This document shows positions 48,101 to 59,500 of a DNA stretch of 64,000 nt, piece after piece. Origin of the DNA: Asterias amurensis (taxonomy: Eukaryota; Echinodermata; Asteroidea; Forcipulatida; Asteriidae); assembly GCF_032118995.1 (NCBI RefSeq), contig NC_092661.1:15261006-15325005 (forward strand), written 5' to 3'. The translations under genes and the position numbers were made by a program. The first letter of the stretch is position 1. Each line of letters starts with the position of its first letter. A model generated the notes under the pieces. The model did no database searches. It was not told the origin of the DNA and saw nothing but the letters and a program-made list of their open reading frames with translations.

Positions 48101-49650
48101 AATTTAATAAGTACACAAGGCTATAGCCTTGTTACTTTTTCTGATGAAATTTGTTGCTTTTTTAGACAAAATTTGATAAGTACATAAGGCTATAGCCTTG
48201 TTACTTTTTCTGACAAAATTTGTTGCTTTTTTAGGCAAAATTTGATGAGTACTTTTTCTGACAAAATTTGTTGGTTTTTTCGAACAAAATTTGATAAGTA
48301 CACAAGGCTATAGCCTTGTTACTTTTTCAGACAAAATTTGTTGGTTTTTCAGACAAAATTTGATAAGTACACAAGGCTATAGCCTTGTTACTTTTTCTGA
48401 TGAAATTTGTTGCTTTTTTAGACAAAATTTAATAAGTACACAAGGCTATAGCCTTGTTACTTTTTCTGATGAAATTTGTTGCTTTTTTAGACAAAATTTG
48501 ATAAGTACATAAGGCTATAGCCTTGTTACTTTTTCAGACAAAATGTGTTGGTTTTTCGGGCAAAATTTGATAAGTACACAAGGCTATAGCCTTGTTACTT
48601 TTTGAGACAAAATTTGTTGGTTTTTCAGACAAAATTTGATAAGTACACAAGGCTATAGCCTTGTTACTTTTTCTGATGAAATTTGTTGCTTTTTTAGACA
48701 AAATTTGATGAGTACACAAGGCTATAGCCTTGTTACTTTTTCTGACGAAATTGGTTGCTTTTTTAGACAAAATTTGATAAGTACACAAGGCTATATATAG
48801 CCTTGTTACTTTTTCAGACAAAATTTGTTGGTTTTTTAGACAAAATTTGATAAGTACATAAGGCTATAGCCTTGTTACTTTTTCAGACAAAATTCGTTGG
48901 TTTTTCAGACAAAATTTGATAAGTACACAAGGCTATAGCCTTGTTACTTTTTCTGATGCAATTTGTTGCTTTTTTAGACAAAATTTGATAAGTACACAAG
49001 GCTATAGCCTTGTTACTTTTTCTGACGAAATTGGTTGTTTTTTTAGACAAAATTTGATAAGTACACAAGGCTATATATAGCCTTGTTACTTTTTCAGACA
49101 AAATTTGTTGGTTTTTCAGACAAAATTTGATAAGTACACAAGGCTATAGCCTTGTTACTTTTTCTGACGAAATTTGTTGCTTTTTTAGACAAAATTTGAT
49201 AAGTACACAAGGCTATAGCCTTGTTACTTTTTCCGACAAAATTTGTTGGTTTTTCAGACAAAATTTGATAAGTACACAAGGCTATAGCCTTGTTACTTTT
49301 TCTGATGAAATTTGTTGCTTTTTTAGACAAAATTTGATAAGTACACAAGGCTATAGCCTTGTTACTTTTTCAGACAAAATTTGTTGGTTTGTTGTTACTT
49401 TTTCAGACAAAATTTGTTGGTTTTTCGGGCAAAAGTTGATAAGTACACAAGGCTATAGCCTTGTTACTTTTTCTGACGAAATTGGTTGCTTTTTTAGACA
49501 AAATCTGATAAGTACACTAGGCTATAGCTTTGTTACTTTTTCTGACAAAATTTGTTGCTTTTTTAGGCAAAATTTGATAAGTACACAAGGCTATAGCCTT
49601 GTTACTTTTTGAGACAAAATTTGTTGCTTTTTCGGGCAAAATTAGAAAAG
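45141..49650. repeat. higher-order repeat: 2255-bp segment present twice in tandem
   Basis: Everything from about 45141 recurs 2255 bp later (for example 45254 to 47509, 45711 to 47966, 46872 to 49127), down to identical long translated frames. I noticed a single base difference (TTTTTCAGAC near 46571, TTTTTTAGAC near 48831). A third start of the same junction motif (TACACAATTTTTAGACAAAA) is at 49651. 2255 is not a multiple of 69, because the block contains shortened monomers. Inside each copy a 325-bp sub-block is itself duplicated (45711 and 46036). Confidence 0.9.
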
Positions 49651-51337
49651 TACACAATTTTTAGACAAAATTTGATAAGTACACAAAGCCTTGTGATTTT
49701 TTATGACAAAATTTGTTGCTTTTTTAGGCATAATTTGATAAGTACACAAGGCTATAGCCTTGTTACTTTTTCAGACAAAATTTGTTGCTTTTTCGGGCAA
49801 AATTAGATAAGTACACAATTTTTTGACAAAATTTGATAAGTACACAAAGCCTTGTGACTTTTTATGGCAAAATTTGTTGCTTTTTCAGACAAAATTTGGT
49901 GGTTTTTCAGACAAAACTTGATAAGTACACAAGGCTATAGCCTTGTTACTATTTCAGACAAAATTTGTTGGTTTTTCAGACAAAATTGGATAAGTACACA
50001 AGGCTATAGCCTTGTTACTTTTTCTGACGAAATTTGGTGGTTTTTTAGACAAAATTTGATAAGTACACAAGGCTATAGCCTTGTTACTTTTTGAGACAAA
50101 ATTTGTTGCTTTTTTAGACAAAATTTGATAAGTACACAAGGCTATAGCCTTGTTACTTTTTCAGACAAAATTTGGTGGTTTTTCAGACAAAACTTGATAA
50201 GTACACAAGGCTATAGCCTTGCTACTTTTTCTGATGAAATTTGTTGCTTTTTTAAACAAAATTTGATCTGTACACAAGGCTAAAGCCTTGTTACTTTTTC
50301 TGACGAAATTTGGTGGTTTTTTTGACAAAATTTGATAAGTACACAAGGCTATTATTTTATGACAAAATTTGTTGCTTTTTTAGGCATAATTTGATAAGTA
50401 CACAAGGTTACTTGCTACTTTTTCTGATGAAATTTGTTGCTTTTTTAGACAAAATTTGATAAGTACACAAGGCCTCGTTACTTTTTCTGACGAAATTTGG
50501 TGGTTTTTTAGACAAAAGTTGATAAGTACACAAGGCTATAGCCTTGTTACTTTTTCAGACAAAATTTGGTGGTTTTTCAAACAAAACTTGATAAGTACAC
50601 AAGGCTAATTGTTACTATTTCAGACAAAATTTGTTGGTTTTTCAGACAAAATTGGATAAGTACACAAGGCTATAGCCTTGTTACTTTTTATGACAAAATT
50701 TGTTGCTTTTTTAGGCAAAATTTGATAAGTACACAAGGCCTTGTTACTTTTTCTGACAAAATTTGTTGCTTTTTTAGACAAAATTTTATAAGTGCACAAG
50801 GCTATAGCCTTGTTACTTTTTCAGACAAAATTTGGTGGTTTTTCAGACAAAACTTGATAAGTACACAAGGCTATAGCCTTGTTACTATTTCAGACAAAAT
50901 TTGTTGGTTTTTCAGACAAAATTGGATAAGTACACAAGGCTATAGCCTTGTTACATTTTGAGACAAAATTTGTTGCTTTTTTAGACAAAATTTGATAAGT
51001 ACATAAGGCTATAGCCTTGTTACTTTTTCAGACAAAATTTGGTGGTTTTTCAGACAAAACTTGATAAGTACACAAGGCTATAGCCTTGTTACTTTTTGAG
51101 ACAAAATTTGTTGCTTTTTTAGGCATAATTTGATAAGTACACAAGGCTATAGCCTTGCTACTTTTTCTGATGAAATTTGTTGCTTTTTTAAACAAAATTT
51201 GATAAGTACACAAGGCTATAGCCTTGTTACTTTTTCTGACGAAATTTGGTGGTTTTTTAGACAAAATTTGATAAGTACACAAGGCTATAGCCTTGTGACT
51301 TTTTCTGACGAAATTTGGTGGTTTTTTTAGGCATAAT

Positions 51338-53242
51338 TTGATAAGTACACAAGGCTATAGCCTTGCTACTTTTTCTGATGAAATTTGTTGCTTTTTTAGA
51401 CAAAATTTGATAAGTACACAAGGCCTTGTTACTTTTTCTGACGAAATTTGGTGGTTTTTTAGACAAAATTTGATAAGTACACAAGGCTATAGCCTTGTGA
51501 CTTTTTATGACAAAACTTGTTGCTTTTTAGGCAAAATTTGATAAGTACACAAGGCTATAGCCTTGTTACTTTTTAGGACAAAATTTGTTGGTTTTTCGGG
51601 CAAAAGTTGATAAGTACACAAGGCTATAGCCTTGTTACTTTTTCAGACAAAATTTGTTGCTTTTTTAGGCATAATTTGATAAGTACACAAGGCTATAGCC
51701 TTGTGACTATTTCAGACAAAATTTGTTGGTTTTTCAGACAAAATTGGATAGCCTTGTTACTTTTTCTGATGAAATTTGTTGCTTTTTTAGACAAAATTTG
51801 ATAAGTACACAAGGCTATAGCCTTGTGACTTTTTATGACAAAATTTGTTGCTTTTTAGGCAAAATTTGATAAGTACACAAGGCTATAGCCTTGTTACTTT
51901 TTCAGACAAAATTTGTTGGTTTTTCGGGCAAAAGTTGATAAGTACACAAGGCTATAGCCTTGTTACTTTTTCAGACAAAATTTGTTGCTTTTTTAGGCAT
52001 AATTTGATAAGTACACAAGGCTATAGCCTTGTTACTTTTTCTGATGAAATTTGTTGCTTTTTTAGACAAAATTTGATAAGTACACAAGGCTATAGCCTTG
52101 TTACTTTTTCAGACAAAATTTGTTGGTTTTTCAAACAAAACTTGATAAGTACACAAGGCTATAGCCTTGTTACTATTTCAGACAAAATTTGTTGGTTTTT
52201 CAGACAAAATTGGATAAGTACACAAGGCTATAGCCTTGTTACTTTTTATGACAAAATTTGTTGCTTTTTTAGGCAAAATTTGATAAGTACACAAGGCCTT
52301 GTTACTTTTTCTGTCAAAATTTGTTGCTTTTTTAGACAAAATTTTATAAGTGCACAAGGCTATAGCCTTGTTACTTTTTCTGACGAAATTTGGTGGTTTT
52401 TTAGACAAAATTTGATAAGTACACAAGGCTATAGCCTTGCTACTTTTTCTGATGAAATTTGTTGCTTTTTTAGACAAAATTTGATAAGTACACAAGGCCT
52501 TGTTACTTTTTCTGACGAAATTTGGTGGTTTTTTAGACAAAATTTGATAAGTACACAAGGCTATAGCCTTGTGACTTTTTATGACAAAATGTGTTGCTTT
52601 TTAGGCAAAATTTGATAAGTACACAAGGCTATAGCCTTGTTACTTTTTAGGACAAAATTTGTTGGTTTTTCGGGCAAAAGTTGATAAGTACACAAGGCTA
52701 TAGCCTTGTTACTTTTTCAGACAAAATTTGTTGCTTTTTTAGGCATAATTTGATAAGTACACAAGGCTATAGCCTTGTGACTATTTCAGACAAAATTTGT
52801 TGGTTTTTCAGACAAAATTGGATAGCCTTGTTACTTTTTCTGATGAAATTTGTTGCTTTTTTAGACAAAATTTGATAAGTACACAAGGCTATAGCCTTGT
52901 GACTTTTTATGACAAAATTTGTTGCTTTTTAGGCAAAATTTGATAAGTACACAAGGCTATAGCCTTGTTACTTTTTCAGACAAAATTTGTTGGTTTTTCG
53001 GGCAAAAGTTGATAAGTACACAAGGCTATAGCCTTGTTACTTTTTCAGACAAAATTTGTTGCTTTTTTAGGCATAATTTGATAAGTACACAAGGCTATAG
53101 CCTTGTTACTTTTTCTGATGAAATTTGTTGCTTTTTTAGACAAAATTTGATAAGTACACAAGGCTATAGCCTTGTTACTTTTTCAGACAAAATTTGTTGG
53201 TTTTTCAAACAAAACTTGATAAGTACACAAGGCTATATATAG
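51338..53242. repeat. higher-order repeat with 1074-bp period
   Basis: About 51338-52168 matches about 52412-53242 at an offset of 1074 bp. Positions 51607/52681 and 51845/52919 start identical frames. The copies part where one has GGCTATAGCC and the other GGCTATATATAGCC. A further offset of 549 bp links 52922 to 53471. Confidence 0.8.
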
Positions 53243-53455
53243 CCTTGTTACTATTTCAGACAAAATTTGTTGGTTTTTCAGACAAAATTGGATAAGTACA
53301 CAAGGCTATAGCCTTGTTACTTTTTATGACAAAATTTGTTGCTTTTTTAGGCAAAATTTGATAAGTACACAAGGCCTTGTTACTTTTTCTGTCAAAATTT
53401 GTTGCTTTTTTAGACAAAATTTTATAAGTGCACAAGGCTATAGCCTTGTTACTTT

Positions 53456-55133
53456 TTGAGACAAAATTTGTTGCTTTTTAGGCAAAATTTGATAAGTACA
53501 CAAGGCTATAGCCTTGTTACTTTTTCAGACAAAATTTGTTGGTTTTTCGGGCAAAAGTTGATAAGTACACAAGGCTATAGCCTTGTTACTTTTTCAGACA
53601 AAATTTGTTGCTTTTTTAGGCATAATTTGATAAGTACACAAGGCTATAGCCTTGTTACTTTTTCTGATGAAATTTGTTGCTTTTTTAGACAAAATTTGAT
53701 AAGTACACAAGGCTATAGCCTTGTTACTTTTTCAGACAAAATTTGTTGGTTTTTCAAACAAAACTTGATAAGTACACAAGGCTATATATAGCCTTGTTAC
53801 TATTTCAGACAAAATTTGTTGGTTTTTCAGACAAAATTGGATAAGTACACAAGGCTATAGCCTTGTTACTTTTTATGACAAAATTTGTTGCTTTTTTAGG
53901 CAAAATTTGATAAGTACACAAGGCCTTGTTACTTTTTCTGTCAAAATTTGTTGCTTTTTTAGACAAAATTTTATAAGTGCACAAGGCTATAGCCTTGTTA
54001 CTTTTTCTGACGAAATTTGGTGGTTTTTTAGACAAAATTTGATAAGTACACAAGGCTATAGCCTTGTTACTATTTCAGACAAAATTTGTTGGTTTTTCAG
54101 ACAAAATTGGATAAGTACACAAGGCTATAGCCTTGTTACTTTTTATGACAAAATTTGTTGCTTTTTTAGGCAAAATTTGATAAGTACACAAGGCTATAGC
54201 CTTGTTACTTTTTCTGACAAAATTTGTTGCTTTTTTAGGCAAAATTTGATAAGTACACAAGGCCTTGTTACTTTTTCTGTCAAAATTTGTTGCTTTTTTA
54301 GACAAAATTTTATAAGTGCACAAGGCTATAGCCTTGTTACTTTTTGAGACAAAATTTGTTGCTTTTTAGGCAAAATTTGATAAGTACACAAGGCTATAGC
54401 CTTGTTACTTTTTCAGACAAAATTTGTTGGTTTTTCGGGCAAAAGTTGATAAGTACACAAGGCTATAGCCTTGTTACTTTTTCAGACAAAATTTGTTGCT
54501 TTTTTAGGCATAATTTGATAAGTACACAAGGCTATAGCCTTGTTACTTTTTCTGATGAAATTTGTTGCTTTTTTAGACAAAATTTGATAAGTACACAAGG
54601 CTATAGCCTTGTTACTTTTTCAGACAAAATTTGTTGGTTTTTCAAACAAAACTTGATAAGTACACAAGGCTATATATAGCCTTGTTACTATTTCAGACAA
54701 AATTTGTTGGTTTTTCAGACAAAATTGGATAAGTACACAAGGCTATAGCCTTGTTACTTTTTATGACAAAATTTGTTGCTTTTTTAGGCAAAATTTGATA
54801 AGTACACAAGGCCTTGTTACTTTTTCTGTCAAAATTTGTTGCTTTTTTAGACAAAATTTTATAAGTGCACAAGGCTATAGCCTTGTTACTTTTTCTGACG
54901 AAATTTGGTGGTTTTTTAGACAAAATTTGATAAGTACACAAGGCTATAGCCTTGTTACTATTTCAGACAAAATTTGTTGGTTTTTCAGACAAAATTGGAT
55001 AAGTACACAAGGCTATAGCCTTGTTACTTTTTATGACAAAATTTGTTGCTTTTTTAGGCAAAATTTGATAAGTACACAAGGCTATAGCCTTGTTACTTTT
55101 TCTGACAAAATTTGTTGCTTTTTTAGACAAAAT
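53456..55133. repeat. higher-order repeat with 888-bp period
   Basis: About 53456-54245 and 54344-55133 match at an offset of 888 bp (53456/54344, 53805/54693, 53907/54795 start the same frames). The right copy is cut short and followed by ordinary monomers. Confidence 0.8.
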
Positions 55134-55845
55134 TTTATAAGTGCACAAGGCTATAGCCTTTTTACTTTTTGAGACAAAATTTGTTGCTTTTTTAGGCATA
55201 ATTTGATAAGTACACAAGGCTATAGCCTTGTTACTTTTTAGGACAAAATTTGTTGCTTTTTTAGACAAAATTTGATAAGTACACAAGGCTATAGCCTTGT
55301 GACTTTTAATGACAAAATTTGTTGCTTTTTAGGCAAAATTTGATAAGTACACAAGGCTATAAAGCCTTGTTACTTTTTCAGACAAAATTTGTTGGTTTTT
55401 CGGGCAAAAGTTGATAAGTACACAAGGCTATAGCCTTGTTACTTTTTGAGACAAAATTTGTTGAATTTTTAGGCAAAATTTGATAAGTACACAAGGGTTA
55501 TAGCCTTGTTACTTTTTCTGACAAAATTTGTTGAATTTTTAGGCAAAATTTGATAAGTACACAAGGGTTATAGCCTTGTTACTTTTTCTGACAAAATTTG
55601 TTGCCTTTTTAGGCAAAATTTGATAAGTACACAAGGCTATAGCCTTGTTACCTTTTCAGACAAAATTTGTTGCTTTTTTAGGCAAAACTTTATAAGTACA
55701 TAAGGCTATACCTTGTTACTTTTTCTGACAAAATCTGTTGGTTTTTCGGGCAAAATTTGATAAGAACACAAGGCTACAGCCTTGTTACTTTTTCTGACAA
55801 AATTTGTTGCTTTTTTGTGCAAAATGTTCCCAAGGCTATACCATT

Positions 55846-56282
55846 TCTGTGGAAAAGTACATGTACATTCATCAAGTTAATAATATAAAAAAAAGTAAAC
55901 TTTCAAAATCCTTCATCAGTTTCAATGTTTTTTTTAATCATCACTTCTTGAGTTTTATACCTTTGAAATTGAAACAATTAGATCCTGAAATTATTTTAGA
56001 CCAGAATAATTCATTTGAGAGAAACAAACTAAATTATAGTAATCGTCCCAACACAACAAAATCCAACTGCATTTTTTGTTTCCTTCGGACTGAGCATTAC
56101 ACCAGTTAACTGATCAAAAATCTTCAAGCATACCAATCCAAAAAAGTTTGATAAAATTATAAAGACTGTGTTCTGTTAGTTAAAATAACTGTTTGGCTAT
56201 CGAACAATTTTTGGGCAGCTCTCAGAAATCAGCCAAAATTTGCCCCATCAGGTTTGGGTGTTGAGTTACAATAACAGGTACC
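55846..56282. other. spacer between satellite array and POLQ 3' end
   Basis: AT-rich sequence. A 101-codon open frame crosses the array edge, but nothing supports it as a gene. Confidence 0.4.
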
Positions 56283-56400
56283 GGGCAATCTCGGTGGTCA
56301 AGTTGGTAAGACACTGCTCTAGACTTGCAAAGGTCATGGGTTCAAATCACACCCAAGTACTATGCTAGTGACTTTTTCACAGAACTCTGGAAAGTACTGC
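56283..56400 (+). mobile_element. tRNA-derived SINE
   Basis: TCGGTGGTCAAGTTGGTAAG (A box), then GGTCATGGGTTCAAATCACA (B box), form a tRNA-like head. The following AACTCTGGAAAGTACTGCGG resembles the segments near 4690 and 6550. The acceptor arms do not pair, so this is a SINE and not a tRNA gene. Confidence 0.65.
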
Positions 56401-56529
56401 GGAGTATACAGTGCAAACACACATCGGTGTATATGGGTAACAAATTTAAACTAATATTCTTTATCCCCGATGCAAATTTCCATCTGCTATTCGGGTGTTG
56501 GATTGAGGACGGATGCTTGAAAGATAGAG

Positions 56530-59500
56530 TTAAATATCAAAATCCTCCAGACGCCCCCATGTGGGGCCCACTTTTACCTTCACGGGTACCCTGACGCTCA
56601 GCTTCAGTGCTGACTCCATCTCCGTCTTGACCAGCTGTGCTACCTGGATGACATCCTCCCTGTGGACCTCATATATGAGCTCATCGTGTAGTTGCAGAAC
56701 TAAGAATGCTCCAGAGGGAGTGACGGGGGTGAACCTGCGGCTCTTGCGCCGTTGCGTTGAACCTTTGTGTATGAGAAACAAAAATAATAATAAAAGAAAG
56801 ACCAAAGTGATGGTGACAACCAGCTATACAGGTTTAAGAACCCTAATTGAAGGATAGAACAGTCTCAGTGTTTTTGAATTGGCGTCTTTCACATTCACAG
56901 GTAGTACATGTAATATCAAATGGATACTGCTTTCTTGCTTAAAGGCACTGGACACTATTGATAATAACTCAAAGTAATTGTTAGCATAAAACTTTACTTG
57001 GTAACTTACTTGGTAAACATTGTGAGAAACAGCTGCCTCTGAAGTAACGTAGTTTTTGAGAGAGAGTTGATTTCTTAATACTCAAATAATGAAAGGCTTT
57101 ATGCCTGAAGTCTTTTAACCTTTTTGGAGGCATCTGAAAGCACACAAATTTATGCAACAAGGGTGTTTTTTGGTTTTTTTTTTACTCTCAATAAAACTTC
57201 AATGACCAATTGTGTCAAAATTATAAGAGATTTGTTATTTTATGCATATGTTGGGACCAAATAATGTTTGGGAAAAAGTGCATTCCTCGTGCAATGTGCC
57301 ACTACTGCTTACCCCTCTCAAACTCCCACCTGTGACGATGTGTGAGGGCGGTGTTGGGAAACTCCTCTACAAGTCGCTGGTCTATCTTGACCATTGCAGC
57401 TTTGACAAGATCGGCCGCCGAGCCCTGGATGGTGGTGTTGACCGCTTGACGCTCTGCCTGGTTCCTGGCTGCTGGATTGGTGTGATTGATGGCCGGCAGG
57501 AATCGCTTGCGATGGAGGATGGTCTCTACATAGCCATTGGTACGACACTTGGCTACGGTGTCCTTGATGTAGCTTTTCATGCCTACAAGCAAAGAGAAGA
57601 AACTTTGAAGTCAGGGATAGTAGCAAGAAGAAGAAAAAAGAGAAGAAGAGTACACCATTTGGAAAAGGAATAACATGGAGATAACAGGTGTGAGTTGCAA
57701 GATAAAAAGGGTGTTTTGTTTTTTATTGCAAAGGTCTCCATGTAGCCGTTAGTACGGCACTTGGTTACTGTGTCCTTGATGTAGGATTTCATGCCTGCAA
57801 GCAATAAGCCATTTTGAGATATTGTGGCCAAGTTATAATTGCACTGTTTGGTTTAAGTAAATCTGCTTGTATAAACTCGAGCAGTGTATTCCTTTGGTGT
57901 TTGCTCAAAAAGGCTAACGAAAAAAAACTTCTTAGTCAGAGATAATGAAAGAAGAAAAATCCATGATCCAATTAAGTCCAACGTTTGGAAAAGAAATTGA
58001 CATGGAGATAACAGGTGTGAGTTGCAAGAGGAAAAAGATGTTCTATTTTATTTTTAGATGGTCTCTATGTAGCCATTGGTACGGCACTTGGCAACTGTCT
58101 CCTTGATGTAGGCTTTCATGCCTGCGAACAATGAGAAAAAGCTATCAAGTCGGGGATGATATTTATGAAAAAGAAAGAAAGGTGATTTATGAAAAAGAAA
58201 AAAAGGTGAACCTGATACTCAGTAGTCACAAAGCCATAATCCTTGGTGCTACTTTTACAAGAAGAACTTACAAACTTTCTATCAGCACAAGGTCTAGTCC
58301 CTGGTATTCTCTTGATCTTTGGGATAAAAATCTTTGAGCCCCTTTGGTGATACAATATGAGGAGACATAGACTCTAAACTAGTGTACTTTGACCGACCAA
58401 CTGTTCAATAGAAAGGAGAGACCAACCTTTGTACTGCATCTTAAAGGAGTCCATGAAAGCTGCAGCCTCTTCCTCTGCCTCTCCAAGCTGCTGACCAAGA
58501 GCCTTGGCTCCGATACCGTACACCATCCCATAACAGATCTACATATATCACCATAAATACTGCATCTTAAGCACACCTCTAATAATATAAGTTATGACAC
58601 AAGCGCGAGTGGAATATGGAAAAATATAGAGCTTGTGCGTCCTATATCAAAAGAGGCCGAAGCTAACTTCAAGCAAAGCATGTGATGATATAATTATATC
58701 ATATCAGCATTTAAAGCAAACGCGCCAGTTTTGAATTTTCATTAACTTCTTATAAGCTGTACGTTTTGCGTATAGCTTATAAAAGCACAATATGTGGAGT
58801 AAGAACACACAATAAGCAGAATGTGATATAAGCCATGCAGTATAAGTTTATTTCACACTCTTCTTGCTATGGATTGACCTATCAAAATTAAGGATTCAAG
58901 CCTGCTTGAAGATAAGAATAATAATAGTGGCTTCTTATGGCACTCAAATCTGACACTCATGACACTTCAACATTCAGTATTTTCGTACAAGTTATACCAA
59001 GCTCTGTTTTGAAGTATGAGACCAATTCCTTTACATATATCACCATGTAAAGGTTTACATTTGTACAAGGTGCCTTAATGGCCTAAAATTTCGACCCAAG
59101 CAGAGTCTTTCTCAAGTCTTTCCTTTAGCCTTCGTGAAAGACTCTTCAGGCCATAAGCTATTTTTTTCCGTTTACACCATTTTGAGTTAGTAAGCGGATT
59201 GCAACATCTAATTCTATGTTATCTTTTAAAATATGTGTAATATGGGCGGACTAACGATAATGTAAAGTTTATTCAATTTTTTTAAATATTTTTATCTTAG
59301 TAGATATTTATTTTCTCAGCAGAGTTTGACCTACCTGCTTAGCTTGTTGTCGTTGCTTTGGGGTGACGTCATCCTCATTGACCTGCCTCCACTGAGCAGC
59401 AATACACTTGAATACATCTCCTCCACTGTTCAGGATTCCTGCTAGCTTCTTATCTCCAGAGAGATGGGCCAGGATGCGGAGCTCAAGCTGGGAGTAGTCT

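Larger units (their letters stand above)
44230..55845. repeat. satellite array, 69-bp monomer, about 11.6 kb
   Basis: The typical monomer runs ACAAGGCTATAGCCTTGT (perfect 18-bp palindrome), TACTTTTTCTG, ACAAAATTTGTTG, CTTTTTTAG, ACAAAATTTGATAAGTAC. Consecutive palindromes at 45332, 45401 and 45470 are exactly 69 bp apart. At this spacing the array would hold about 160-170 units; this is an estimate, because many are shortened. Because 69 is 23 codons, open frames up to 256 codons run on both strands, spelling a 23-residue repeat (FSDKICCFFRQNLISTQGYS on +). They lack start context and codon bias, and their neighbours in other frames are equally open, so I do not call them genes. Monomers at both edges (44230-45000, 55450-55845) are more diverged than those inside, as unequal crossing-over would give. 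Confidence 0.97.

Noticed and set aside
51845..52615. 256-codon open frame within the satellite
   Set aside because: It is built from the 69-bp monomer read in one frame; other frames and the other strand are equally open, and there is no start context or codon bias.
44230..55845. CRISPR-like or phage-like repeat array
   Set aside because: The surrounding genes are spliced metazoan genes, the units abut without unique spacers, and the spacing is a satellite monomer.
56283..56360. Possible tRNA gene
   Set aside because: A and B boxes are present but the acceptor stem does not pair; the following sequence matches other SINE copies.
57313..57340. POLQ donor at CACAG|GTGGGA (about 57332)
   Set aside because: It would put the last exon out of frame; the later AGGG|GTAAGC joins in phase with the motif C exon.
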